NCBI GenBank assembly: GCA_910589415.1
Contig: OU342630.1
Location: 62,306,186-62,370,185 of the forward strand
Source of the DNA: Malachius bipustulatus
Lineage: Eukaryota; Arthropoda; Insecta; Coleoptera; Melyridae
Direction: 5' to 3'
Length of the DNA stretch: 64,000 nucleotides
Below the pieces are notes generated by a model, which worked only from the letters and a program-made list of their open reading frames with translations, searched no databases and was not told the DNA's origin. Below, in pieces: positions 13,616-26,169 of the stretch. How positions within the stretch are numbered: the first letter of the stretch is position 1; each line of letters starts with the position of its first letter. A program made the translations under genes and the position numbers.

Positions 13616-16245
13616 TATCGATAAATTCTGGCTTCTCTGGAAATACCTGTTATTTTCTTTATAATGGATAAGTCTCGTATTGTGTGTAATGAAAATTGGA
13701 TCTATAAATGATCGAATTGTTGGGTTGTAAATTAAAATGCGGTAACATCGATAACTGCGGTGTTTATGATAGAAATTAATTATAGCAATGGCGAGTGCGA
13801 ACTTCTTGATGAGGGGCTAACTTTATGATTCTGTATTATGAAATGCGAACTTCGTCGTGCAAAAAGAGGAATTTTCAAAAAATGTTGTCCTTTTCTCGTC
13901 TCGCTAGTTAGCTTGGTGAAGTTGGCACCCCTTAGTGAGAATTTTTTATAAATTCAAACTGGATTCGTTTGTCCATCCGAAAAATTCGTTTGTCCCCCCC
14001 CCCTCTCTACTCCAAACAAAGGATTCAAACGGCATTCGTTTGTTCATGATTTGTCCAAAATGTTACGGCAAGATTAATAAAAAAATATTCATTTAGCACC
14101 CCCTCATGAATATTTTGATTTGTCATAATTTTCATATTTGAGACGATTTATATATCCACGATTCGTCCACGTTTGTATTGTCAACTCGAAATTTTAATTT
14201 GTCCCCCCATAATAGAAAATTACAAAGACTTTATAAAAAACATTATTCTTATAAACAACCTGAACTGAGAGTTACTTTCTGGCAACAAATACACATAAAA
14301 ATGTATACCTAACAGGCCCTTTCTGCATTTTATCCAATATAAGCACTGGAATCCGTATTAGGTGTCATAGCTATCTATGACTTACGACCGTCCATTTATT
14401 ATTCTCCTTTGTCGATTCAATTAAATGCTCTTTAAGGCGGGGACAAACGAAAATTTTGTTTGGACCAACACATAAACAATATACTAGACGGAAAGCTGGC
14501 GGCCGCGAGGTGCTATGATCGTACCTCCGCCTGGAATTTTATGAGGTGGTTGGCGGAACCCTCGGCGGAACCATCAAAAAGGCCATCCGCAAGGATTCAA
14601 CTCAGTTCAACTCAGAACCTCTGCAAAAGACACGTCAGACGGCTTAAAGTCGAAAAAAATTGTCCAAAAAATTTTCATACCTCCGGCTGAAAATTTACGT
14701 TAATATTACCTCTTTGAAGGTCCTAGATTAAATATGTAATTCTTCAGACGGCTAGGTTAGTGCTAAAGGGGTGTCAGATGCCCTCAAATACCTAAATTTT
14801 GGAAAAAAGAAATTTTGCCAGCTCCACGTTAAAACGTCAGACGGTGTTAAAACGTCAAGTGGCTAGGTGACAATTTTTTTTAATTCTCGTTAGGTGCTGA
14901 TATCAATAAACAAAATATTCGGGTGGACAACGTGAACAATATACGTGGACTTAAACGAGTGTTAAAAAAGCCTGTTTCACGTGAACTGCCGGAATTTTGG
15001 CCAAAAGGTGGCTAATAGACTTCATAGGAACCCCCGCATTAACCCTTGAAGTTTCAAAAGTTGATACCTATTCAACAACGTAGAAGATTCTAAGAATACA
15101 TAACGAACGACAATCGCGGCTAAACAAATAACGCATGCTGTGTAGTGTAATAATGACCATTATTCACGGGCGTCGATGAAACACAAATTTTCAAGACTTA
15201 CAATTAATTATGCGTTAATACATCAAGTAGATCTACGTTATAAAATATCATGAAACTTCGTTATTTGCCTTTATTTTGAAACGTTACTCTCAGAATTCGA
15301 AAAAATGCTGGAGAAATCCCAGCTCATAAGCTTATGACATCAAAGGAAAGATTACTTCTTTCTAGCCTTGTGTGCAGCAATCTCAAAGACGTATGTATTA
15401 GAAAATAAATTCTCTTGGCCTCTGCTCTGTTTTATTTTTAATAGCTTCCAACTGAGGTTATATGATCTCAGTTTTCCCCGAGAGGTTTATGTTGCTCCTT
15501 CTGCAGTGCTGATTGCAGAGCTCTTCTTATTCACTTTAATAATATACGTCTTATCGCGTTTCCAACTGAATAGCTATCCTCCTTGTGCTGTGCAGACATG
15601 AATAAGTTTCTCTAATAACTAGACGTGCAACCAGTTTAACCCGATGACAACTTTCATTAATTAATTCAAGTGAGACTGCAATAATAATTGTCGACAATAT
15701 CTGGTACATTTAGGGATATCAACATTTTACGTTACCAGCTGTTCTAGTTTCAGAAACTAAACGCTCTGCTTCTCATAATTCCCAAGTAATACCAAATCAG
15801 CCAACAAGCAAAACTCCAATTAACTAATGCCAAACATATCGTAAACATCATCATCGTTGACCCTACAGAGATAGTTTCAAACAGCTAAACTCAATTTAAT
15901 ATAGATGGAAGCCTCCCTCTTGAGATATCCCAAGTATTTTTTTCTAGGGCTTGTAGCTTTCACCGAACCAGACGTAGAAGTCAAAACAAGCCAAAAAATT
16001 CAAAATCATAGGCTCGATTTATATTTTGATTTAATTCCTGAATTCAATTTTGGATTAGCAATTGCGGATGACCGGAATAAAAATAATTCGGATTGATGAA
16101 AATCGAGACATTTTCACTTATGTTGGAATATACAACATAAAATATTGGCTAAATAGTTGGTAAAAGCGAAAGGCCATTAACTGCAAACAAGAAGAACATA
16201 AAATAAAAAATATCAAAGTCTACCCCAATTTAGGAAGATCTGCAA
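13616..16245. other. Gene-free stretch with recurring short motifs
   Basis: Between 13960 and 14220 the motif TTCGTTTGTCC or TTTGTCC recurs at least five times, next to C-runs. Between 14630 and 14860 CAGACGG recurs three times, usually as CGTCAGACGG or TTCAGACGGCTAGGT. This suggests a decayed transposon (roughly 13.9-15.0 kb) that I cannot name. The 76-codon frame at 14460-14690 and frames at 15368 and 15905 match nothing I know. Confidence 0.4.
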
Positions 16246-17274
16246 TACAGGCTGTTACTTAATGATAGGGCGTAATTTCAAGGACGCATTCTTGAACAAA
16301 ATTCAAGCAGAAAAGTTCATAATTCATATTATATAAACACGTGTCCTAGAGGATTTGGCTTTCAAGATACAGGGTGTGAAGGTTTCAAAAATATCGATTT
16401 TTTTTATAATATCTCAAAGATTTTTTCACAAAAATCTCCATACAAAAAAATTAAAAAAAGCAATAAAAAACGATTTTTGTTTTTTGTTTTTCACTCTCTC
16501 GCCCGTATTTACGTAAACAAATATACCCATCTCATTCTAATGCATATAAGCTGTATATCTCCATCACATTTATTTAATTATTTTAGAAATATTACAGAGC
16601 CATAATGCTTTGTGAATTCGGGCATCTATATCTTAAAAACCAGATTCTTTAGAACACATGGTTATTAACAGTGAGGACGTTTTTTTAATAGTTCCCCCGA
16701 TATTAAATTTTGCTCCGAATGAGATAGAACTTTGACACAGAAACCAAATGAAATTTCATGAATTTTAGTACTTTTTGACATAAAACTAATGCGTCAAATG
16801 TCAAAGATGACGTTGCAGTCTGTCAATTTGACTTTTTTAAATAGCATCTAAGTCATGTGAGACCTAATTTTAAAGGTATATTTAAAATTACGATAGAACA
16901 AAAATTCTGTTAGTTTTCAATTTTGAAAATTCTTTGTCGACGACGTTTATTATAGTCCCCCCAGCCGTTTTAGACTCTGAGTCAGCTGGTCAAATTTTAA
17001 AGCTAACCTAATTTTTGTGTAGATAATTGAAATACCTTTTAAATGAGGTTTAACACGACTTCCCCATACACCTCAAAATTTTGAAGTTGACAGCCACTCC
17101 AACGTCATCGTTGACATTTGACAAATTAGTTTTACGTCAAAAAGCAGTAAAATTCATGACATTGGGTTTAGTTTTTGTTTCATAGTTCTATCTCATTCGG
17201 ATCAAAATTTAAGGTCAGGGGGGACTACGGGGGACCCTTGGAATTACGCCCTTATCATTAAGTAAAGCCCTGTA
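16246..17274. mobile_element. TIR / fold-back element, 1029 bp
   Basis: Left end TACAGGCTGTTACTTAATGA (16246) is mirrored by TCATTAAGTAAAGCCCTGTA at 17274, and the following GGGCGTAATTTCAAGG block is mirrored by CCTTGGAATTACGCCC. A second, longer inverted pair (about 16690-16830 against 17085-17235) contains the inverted CGAATGAGATAGAACT block. The segment 16290-16680 has no mirror, and includes its own GATACAGGGTGTGAAGG, so it is probably a nested fragment. No coding sequence. Confidence 0.8.
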
Positions 17275-18257
17275 TAATAACAATCGATATTTTGATAGTT
17301 ATCTGCATTGCTGCAATCCTAGTTTATTGTTTGAATAAATCATTATAGCGGTAGGGGCAGATACTTAATAAAGTAAATTCTGCACAGGAAATAATTGATC
17401 CTGTTTAATATCAACTGCGTTAATTCTCCAATATCACATAATCCGTAGGATAAGCCCTAATAAATTTTCCGATAAAACAAACGGCTGCAATATCATAGAT
17501 TTGGGAAGTACGAGTACACGTATTTGTTTTTGCTAAATTGGACATTTTTCAATTAAAGCTGCTCCAGTAGATTATTGATTGCAGATTATGTGCTCGTATA
17601 ATATGTATGGCGTTTTGATTTCTTCCATTTAGAAAATTTACTTTACATGTTACTTGTTCCCATGGGAAACGACGTTTCTCCTTTCTAATAAAACTACCCC
17701 TGACAATTACCGTACAATACTATTATAAAGAATTCATGATGCAAAGAAATAAACTGTAAAACAGCTAAAATGACACTCAGCTATACTTAATAAGCCTTAC
17801 TTGCAAATGATACCTACACTCACACACACAGCAGCGATCAAGAGATAATTCCATTAGGCGACGCGGAGTCAATGCTAAGCCCTTGAGCCAATAACGCCCT
17901 TCGCGGGGAGCCCTTGAAATCGCGTAACGTGATCGAGCCTCCTATAGTCATAGAGGGTTCCCTCTAGGATGTGTTGCGGCGTTAACCTGACATGATTGCA
18001 TGACAATTCAGTGATTTAATATCTACGTTATATATAGGAATTATATGGAATTGTTATCGTGAAGTTAATGTCCCATCATCGAGAAGTGATAGATCAAATT
18101 GATTTGGGGGGCGTGACACCGTTAGGAGGGTTTGTGGGGCTGTAATGGATGTTGTGATTTACGTTGCATGTCGAATATGTCAACTAGTTGACGTTTATCG
18201 CTATGATACTATAAAATAAATACATGAATAATAATAATATAAAACATAATATAAACT
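17275..18257. other. Gene-free stretch
   Basis: No gene recognised. A short (CA) run at 17820-17830 and a modestly GC-rich patch at 17850-17960 with no open frame of note. Confidence 0.45.
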
Positions 18258-18625
18258 TTTTGTACCAGAAATGTTGAAATTGTGGAAAAATATGTCAAAA
18301 TCAAAATTTTTTCAGTGGCGTAAAAATTGGGGGGTACACAAGTTAGGGAACTATCTACCATACGTCCCTGGTTCAAGTTACACGCAGGTAATTATCGCTG
18401 TAATATTATACTAATTATTATGAATAAAAAGAAAACGACACAATAAATTAAAAAAAAAAAATATATTGAGCCGTTTGGGAGTTTTTATTATTTTTTGGAA
18501 AAATGAATACCTCCGTAACTTCGTTGATACCCCATGGAGACTTTTTGCCTTAAAATTAATTAAATATTTTATATAGATACCTATACAGTCAAAGTTTGTC
18601 CTTTTTATTATGGGACAGCCTGTAT
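18258..18625. repeat. Right arm of a fold-back element (family of 56427-57380)
   Basis: GTACCAGAAATGTTGAAATT, GGCGTAAAAATTGGGGGGTA, and the terminus GGGACAGCCTGTATA (ending 18625) match the right arm of the complete element at 56427-57380. The left arm is missing. Its terminal TA is shared with the adjoining fold-back that begins at 18624, so one element seems to have inserted at the edge of the other. Confidence 0.7.
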
Positions 18626-19537
18626 ACAGAGTGTCAGTTTTTTTGTAGCAAGACCGCACCAGTTTATCAGAAGAATTGTTTCAAGGAATAAAAGTTCCTA
18701 TAAAGATAATGTCCGGAAAGTATTAGAAAAGAAGATATAGAGGGCGTTGAAAATATTTTTTTTTAGTTTTCGGCATAACGTGGGCATTTTTCAATATTTT
18801 TATTTTATACCAAGAGGTTGTTAATTATAATTTAGATCACACAAAATGAAGAAAAACACGGGTGAAAAAATTCATCAGTGGCGTAGATACAGGGTACATG
18901 ACCCCTTCTTCGCTCAACAACTTCTACGCTCATGGGCTTACAAACCTTGCTTATCAGCCCTGGAGATTTCTTACACAAAAAAGTATATTTATTAATATTC
19001 TAAATTCCCCATAGTTTTTAAGTAAATCAAGTCTAAGCTTCATCATACCCCAAAAAGCTCATTTTTTCGATATTATTGTAATTTTTGCATATGACAATGT
19101 TTTTTGGAAAATCTATAATTTTGTATAGGTATAGACTCAATTTACTTGAAAATTATGGACAATTTCGAATATTCATAAGTACGAGAATACCTTTTTTTGG
19201 AAGAAACCTCCACGGAATCCAACAATGATAAAGTAAGGTCTTGTAAGTCCATGGTAAGAAGTTGTTGAGCGAAAAAGGGGTCATGTACCCTGTATCTACG
19301 CCACTGATGAATTTTTTCACCGTGTTTTTCTTCTTTTTGTCTGCTCTAAATTATAAAAAATAACCTCTTGGTATAAAATGAAAATATTGAGAAATGCCCA
19401 AGTTATGCGCCGAAAACTGATTTTTTTTAACTTTTCCAAGCTTTTTCGGACTTATGTTTATGGGAACTTTTATTCCTTAAAACAGGTCTTCTATAAACTG
19501 GTGAAGTCCTGCTACAAAAAACTGACTCACCCTGTAT
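18624..19537. mobile_element. Fold-back element, 914 bp
   Basis: Left terminus TACAGAGTGTCAGTTTTTTT is mirrored by GACTCACCCTGTA at 19537. The arms, over 400 bp each, include GGAATAAAAGTTCC against GGAACTTTTATTCC and a block around GGGTACATGACCCCTTCTTCG against its inverse at 19270-19300. No open reading frame. Confidence 0.85.
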
Positions 19538-21451
19538 AGTTTTCATCCATAATTATTATTATTAGGTAGGTAGGTAGATATAGGTACCTTGAACGAAGAT
19601 TAATTTGAAATTCCGTGGTCTACTTCACATTTTATATATTCTTGTCATGTTGTTCTCCTCTCAAAGAATCCAGATTAGATAACAGAATTAGCTTACGAGT
19701 GCTGTCTTCTCGGGAAACGGAAAACTAAGTCGTATCGCACCGCCTGTATTTCGTGCCGTAGGAAGTCTGTTGTGCATAACGACTGATTCAAGGCTAAAAC
19801 GGCAGGAAGGAAAGCGCAGATGTATTTCCCTTGACATTCCCTAGGACCTTAAATTAGACCCCTGGGAATATTCCAGTAACATATATCCTTCTTTTGTTTG
19901 AAAGCTCTTGAAACCCTGATCCAGAATCTCATGGGCGATGGAATATTCTTCTTCTTTCTTTTACGCTAAAATATAGGTCTCTTGCGCGGGGTCAACGATA
20001 CTTTTCGTTACCTAAAATTATTAATGAAAATATTCCTGAACATGATTTTCGGAGGCTACAATTTTTTTACTGCAAATGCAAAAGCGCTTTCGTTAAGTTG
20101 CGAGAGCTTTAAAGCTTTAAAGTCACAGGATGAAATCGATTTAATGGCTGATGGTGAATTATTTTCTTGATTGTTTGTTCATCTTGGATGGCTTTTGAAT
20201 CGCTAACCCACTTAGGCGGTTCATCAGTTAGCATAAAGTATTACACGAACGGATTTAATATTAGGAAAACACACAAGCAAAAAATGGTAGTTTATAGATT
20301 CAATTTAATTCAGAAACTGGCTTCACATCCGTTGTCTTTGTTTCGACAAAGCTAAGGGAATCCTGAACAATATTTGACTAGACGTAGGTACTAATATTTG
20401 AATTGGCGATAATTACCAGGTAAGCCAACATAGGGTTTTGTTGGCCGTTATAATTAATTGGCGGGAGACCCTTGCTGACGTCTTGCTTATTTATTAACCG
20501 CATATGAATCTCAAATTATCCAGCATTTCGCTTCTCTTCACAGATATAAGTGCCGTCAAAACGATATCTTATCCCTCTGACAACAACCCTGCACATATGA
20601 GAAATGGTTACCTGGATACTCGGGTTTTTGTGTTTTGTGTATCGTGGTGATATTCAAAACGCTTGCTTGTCTGCGTCCACTTACTCGATGGAATTTATTT
20701 TCCTGTTTTATGATGGATTTTTTAAATGATTGATAAGTGAAAATACATGGAGAAAATTGGTTGAAAAAATGCGACTTTCTCAATAGATATCATTTTCTTT
20801 TATAATCTAAATATAAATAATTGAATGATATAATATGATGGAAGAAATTAAATGAAGCACTTTGGTAACATTCACGCATGAACCTGAATTTAATTGCCGT
20901 CGATATAGTGGTTTTAAAACGTTAATCAACACACTATAGCATGGGAAACGAGAAAACACTAATTGCGTTAACAATATATGGACAGAGACAAAAACGTGAT
21001 GAATTAAATTGGATGATGCTCCTGTCAGCAATCTGACTACCCACCAATCTAATTTGAAATAAAATTTGTCCAGACAAATTTTATTTTCTAAGCAGCTCAG
21101 GAAATTAATTTTGAAATCTCCAACACAGAAATTCGCGAAGAAAAACGTCCCCAATTATGTATCTAAAACACAGTACAAATTTTCTGTTTTATTAAAAACC
21201 TTTTCTCTCCCTTGTCGGTCCTTTCTGTAATTCGCTAGGTACTTATATGGAAATAATTACAATAATTAAAACCTTAATTATACCATAACAAGGAAACTAC
21301 GTTATAACAATTGCTGAAAGTGACCTTATCCTTACACAAGCGTCCCCTTGTAGGTACAAGAATTTTTTATTGAATTTTTTATAAAAGAAAAAAAAAGAAA
21401 AATTCTTCAATTTCAAAACCCTATAAATCAGTAAAGAAGACCCTGTATACT
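19538..21451. other. Gene-free stretch
   Basis: A short (TAGG)n run sits at 19563-19577. Frames of 62 codons (19982-20355) and a 115-codon minus-strand frame at 20807-21154 are compositionally AT-driven with no recognisable domain. I do not call any of them a gene. Confidence 0.45.
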
Positions 21452-22890
21452 TACAGGATGTTTTTCAAAGAGATACTTTTTTGACTGTGTATAGGCAATA
21501 TCATAAGGCAAATAACTTTTTCAAATAACTTTTCTTGAAAAAGTGAAAAATAATCGAGATACACCCTTTGAAAGTTAAAAAAAATTCCAAGTTCAGCGTT
21601 GTGATAAATTCAACTAATCAAACTGATTTTAGTAAACAAAAAAAATTAATAAATAATGCCAACCCCGCAAATACTATATAAAGTAACAGCAACTGAGATT
21701 GGGACTTGAACTAGGTAATCAATACGTGACCGCCACTTAATCTACGACTTTTTAGTAAAAACAACTTTATTTTACGCTATTAACGTCGCGAAAACGTCAT
21801 TTTTACCTTTAATGATTCTCTACAGTTAGGTTTGATAACCACAAAGTATTTGGAACTCAAAAGTGACATAGAGGCTGCAAATTGTGGTAACGGCGACTAA
21901 CTAATATTACTTAAATACGTCTTTAAAGTTCCACTTACTTAAAAGTAGTTTTGATAGTTTCCGCGACATTCTGGAAACATCTAACTGGATATTCACGGTT
22001 GTGGGACTATTTAGTACAATATTTAGTGGTGGCAGTTATGTTTCTGCTACCTGTAGAAGTGAATGAATCCCAACATCGTTACCATGTAATAGCAGGAATC
22101 AATAACATTAACCATGAAGTAATTTCCACCATATAGTTCCGGTGCCAACTATCCATGAGTTATACTTTATAATATGTCGATGACCGAGGACCTTAAGAGA
22201 GATTAAAATGGAGTATGTCCACAAGTTCCCTAAAAAAACCATAACTTTTTTTTCTGACTACGAAATGGCAAAGTGACAATTCGTGCCACAGTCACAGAAG
22301 GTGACAGAGATTATTGTTAAATTCCTGCGACTTGTCAAGTACCGTCGGAGACTTGCAGATATCGAACTTTAGTTCCATACGGTAGTTTGTGGTTAAAATA
22401 ACTTTGAAGTTCCATATTTCCAGTTTTCCAGCCGTTGAGAAACATTTACTTAAAAGGTCCATATTTTCCTGAAAATTACTGCATAGTAATTGTTTGTAAC
22501 ATTTTTAAGGACGGAATTTTTAAGGACACGATCGAAGTTGTCATTATCGGCTATTAGAACACATCCGTCGTAATGGCAACGGATATGGAACGTAACGAGT
22601 TGCAGGCACGATCCAGGAACGTTATGGGCACCACGTAATTTTGGTAACCATTTTGGTGGTTGGCACGTAATAGCAACGTTTGAGTGCCCCTGAATAGTGG
22701 CAAGCCACTTAAAAGTTCCTTGGGTAGTCGCCGCTACGTTCCAGCGACCAATTGTGTTTTTGGGGATACATTACCTAGGAAAGAAATAAAACAAAAATAA
22801 CTGAAAATAAACGAAAACAACGAAAAAATACAAATTATTTGGATTGCAACCAAGTTAGAGAAATTTAACTTTTTCATTTAACTTACCTAT

Positions 22891-23055
22891 AGCCCCAGAT
22901 CAAAATTGTTGGCAGTAACTGATAGCATTAAAAAAGCAATTTCAAGGGAGCATCAAGCTGAAAAATTTTCTGGAAACATAAGTTTCCGCTTGCCGCTTCT
23001 CCGAAATGACATTTTTAGTAATGTCAGTTACTGCCAACAATTTTAATCTGGGACT
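22891..23055. mobile_element. Palindromic MITE, 165 bp
   Basis: AGCCCCAGATCAAAATTGTT at 22891 is mirrored by AACAATTTTAATCTGGGACT at 23055, followed inward on both sides by GGCAGTAACTGA / TCAGTTACTGCC. Shares the inner block CCGCTTGCCGCTTCTCCGAA with the MITE at 23314-23486 and with those in the Penelope element near 60.3 and 61.1 kb, so they form one sequence family with different ends. Confidence 0.85.
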
Positions 23056-23313
23056 TTACATTACTTCAGATATTGTCGTTTATTTCCATGCAGTGATTTT
23101 GGTTTTGTTTTCTTGGCATCTTTCCTTATGTATTGGAACTGTTTTTTTTTATGTGAAATCAAATTGGTTGGCTAAATTTTTCTCAGGGCTGGACTTTGTT
23201 TTTTTTTAACTTATAAAGGCCATATCTCAATTATTTTTTGACTTTTAAGAAAAGTTATTGAAAAACGGTGTGAATTCTGTAGAATTCTGAAGAAAAAAAA
23301 AAGAATTCTGTAC

Positions 23314-23486
23314 CTATAAATCGGTACGGAAATTGTGTACAGTAACTGACATTTCCAAAAAAGTTATTTCAGAGAAGCGGCAAGCAGGAACTTTCGTTGC
23401 AAGAAAAATTTTCCGCTTGCCGCTTCTCCGAAATTGCTTTTTTAGTACTGTCAGTTACTTTACACAATTTCCATACTAATGTATAG
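23314..23486. mobile_element. Palindromic MITE, 173 bp
   Basis: Ends CTATAAATCGGTACGGAAAT (23314) and ATTTCCATACTAATGTATAG (23486) are imperfect inverses. Inner palindrome: GTAACTGACATTTCC against its mirror near 23445, and AGAAGCGGCAAGC against GCTTGCCGCTTCT. Nearly the same unit is found at 61071-61242. No coding capacity. Confidence 0.88.
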
Positions 23487-23791
23487 TAATGGAAAGCATC
23501 ACCTTAAATACACCCTGTATAAATAATGATAAACATAATTACTTATAAGTATGTACTTACCTTTTTTATTATAATTTCATTTTGTTTAGGAATTTAGCCA
23601 AGTAAAAATGAAAGTTTTCCGATCGTAAAACCGATGTATACTTTAAAGATGACTTTTCCACGTAAATTAATTTTCCTGAACGAACATCTGGATACTAAAA
23701 AACTTGCGTAATGTTGCTTTTCATCACAAATTCAAAAATGTTAGTTTTGAGCGACCCTAAAATTACTCCTCCATAAAACATTCTATATTTA

Positions 23792-24985
23792 TACAGGGTG
23801 TCCCATAATATGTGGGCAATCTCCCGGATTTGGGTAAATTTCGTAGAAATAAATGAAAAATATCCATAAAATTAATTCCTCAGAGACACCCCTACAAAGA
23901 TATTAGCTGTTGAAGTTGAGGGTTGAAAATAAATTTTTGCAATCACTTTTTTATTTCTTGACCGATTTTGATAATTTTTGGTTTTATTTTGTATTATTTT
24001 GGACTGTTTAGAATAGTGTTTCATAATCTTTGATAGCACATACATTGACCTCGAGATGGCATAACCGCCTCATTCGCTTGAAAGAAAACAATAAAAATAA
24101 TAATTTTACAGTTTTTTAAGGTTAATTTTCTTTTTATTTGACATTTTTTACATAAAAAATGTATCTTTATTTATTTCGATAGAGCGAATCGTTATCGAGA
24201 TAAACGTCCTTCTAATAGGTGATGCGTCGCAGGAACTTTCTAAATTTCAAGTGAATTTTAACAAGATGGCTGATCTATGACAGTAAATTGAGCAGGAAAC
24301 AAAACAATAACTTAATTAAATACACGTCAGTGTCAAAGATTTCCTTTCATGCAGATTCAATTCTAACTGATTTTCAGCGTTTGTGTAACTCATTTTAAAA
24401 TCAGTTAGAATTGAATCTGCATGAAATTAAATCTTTGACACTATTTGACGTGTATGTAATTAAGTTTTTGTTTTGTTTCCTGCTCAATTTACTGTCAAAG
24501 GTCAGCCATCTTGTTAAAATTTACTTGAAATTTGGAAAGTTCCTGCGCCGCATCACCCATTAGAAGGACGTTTATCTCGATAACGGTTCGCTCTATCGAA
24601 ATAAATAAAGAGACATTTTTTATGTAAAAAATGTCAAATAATAAGAAAATATACCTTAAAAAACTGTAAAATTATTATTTTTATTGTTTTCTTTCAAGTG
24701 AATGAGGGGGTTATGCCATCCCGAGGTCTATGTATGTGCTATCAAAGATTATGAAACACTATTCTAAACAGTCCAAAATAATACAAAATAAAACCAAAAA
24801 TGATCAAAATCGGTCAAGAAATAAAAAAGTTATTGCAAAAAATTGATTTTCAACCCTCAACTTCAACAGCTAATATCTTTGTAGGGGTGTCTCTGAGGAA
24901 TTAATTTTATAGATATTTTTTAATTTATTTATACGAAATTTACTCAAATCCGGGAGATTGCCCACATATTATGGGACACCCTGTA
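23792..24985. mobile_element. Giant near-perfect palindrome, 1194 bp
   Basis: Starts TACAGGGTGTCCCATAATAT and ends with its exact inverse ATATTATGGGACACCCTGTA. The arms run 583 bp (23792-24374) and 589 bp (24397-24985) with few mismatches; the tip is AACTGATTTT / AAAATCAGTT around a 22-base loop at 24375-24396. TA lies at both ends. No reading frame survives on either strand. An RNA read through it would form a very long hairpin. Confidence 0.95.
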
Positions 24986-26169
24986 TAATTATTTATATTA
25001 AGAAGTTTTATAAGGGTATTTTCTCATGATGAGCTCTTGAGCAGAAACAAAATTTCACTTGCGTTCCACTTATTAGTGTTTCTGGAGCTTGTTTGCATAA
25101 AGGGGAAATATTTTCCTTTATAGCGCCATTTTGTCTTTGAAGTCCTTGGTGATGTCTACAAGACATTATGTTTTCCATATCTTTGGAACACAGAAATTGA
25201 AGCTCGTCGGTTACTGTATAATTTTCCGGCAATTTCAGGCCTATTGCGCTATTTTAGGTATAGGTATTGGAGGTATAAGTAGAAGTATAAAAGATGTTGA
25301 TTTTAGAATGTATCGTGATCTAAAGAGCTACGAAATTATTACCTTGTGTTTGCTTGGAATAAAATTGTAATTCAAAGTAAGAGAAGCTTATAATTTTTTT
25401 GCTCGTATAGAAAATATGGAATTAATAATTAGGTTAACAAAAAAAGACCTTGAATTAATGTACAGAAAAGCGTGTAATATATTTTACCTATTTAACTCAC
25501 AAATAATCTAAATTCATAATTTGGAATTAGTATGAAATTTCTTGAACAATTATAATCTCTGCATTTGTGAGTATTCGGTTTTATTCATAAAAAAAGTCAC
25601 ATAGGTATATTCATAATGGCATATTTGTTACAACTGGTAGAGTTATTTTTGAAAAAGAAAATACTCATGTGAATACCTAATTACATTCGTACGTAACATT
25701 CAGCAAAGTAGCTCAGGAATATTTACAAAGCAGCATTTCATAGCAAATTACGAAGTTTTAATAACTCATACGCAATTAATAAGCTAGAACGTCCAGCTTT
25801 ATTTATTTACCCTCACTTTGTTCTCGTCCTGCCTGTGCGTTTTAATTTATACTAAATTACGAACTGCTTTAAAATTCTTTTGAGTTTGCCCTAAAAATAT
25901 TGTGTGCCAGCAGTAAATGGAAATACAGGAGTAAAATTTACTCTTATTTCCTTGTTTACTTTTTAGCATGCTGCCATACCATAATATCGTATCAACCAGG
26001 ATTACATTAAATACGTTTTCCAGAAGCGGTGTAGTAAACAAACGAGCATCACGAGTTCCTGGATTTACGCTAACGTATTTATTATATTAACTTTATGATG
26101 AATACTTACTATTCCTGCTCGCAAATTATAAGGGATGAATTATAATTAAGTAAATATCCCATATTATTC
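24986..26169. other. Gene-free stretch
   Basis: A 79-codon frame at 25131-25370 (+) and small minus-strand frames have no recognisable motif. Nothing supportable. Confidence 0.45.

Larger units (their letters stand above)
21452..23519. mobile_element. Composite TIR element with nested MITEs, about 2.07 kb
   Basis: Left TACAGGATGTTTTTCAAAG pairs loosely with right TACACCCTGTA at 23519. A stronger subterminal inverted pair is AATAACTTTTCTTGAAAAAG (about 21533) against its inverse near 23245, with CGAGATACACCC and GGCCATATCTC alongside. Two palindromic MITEs (22891-23055 and 23314-23486) lie inside. The middle (21.6-22.8 kb) is unique with repeated GTTCC words and no gene. Outer boundaries are moderately certain. 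Confidence 0.55.

Noticed and set aside
18867..19310. CTGATGA words near 18.87 and 19.31 kb as further hammerheads
   Set aside because: No GAAA or stem II partner follows; these are parts of the GCCACTGATGAA phrase in the fold-back arms.
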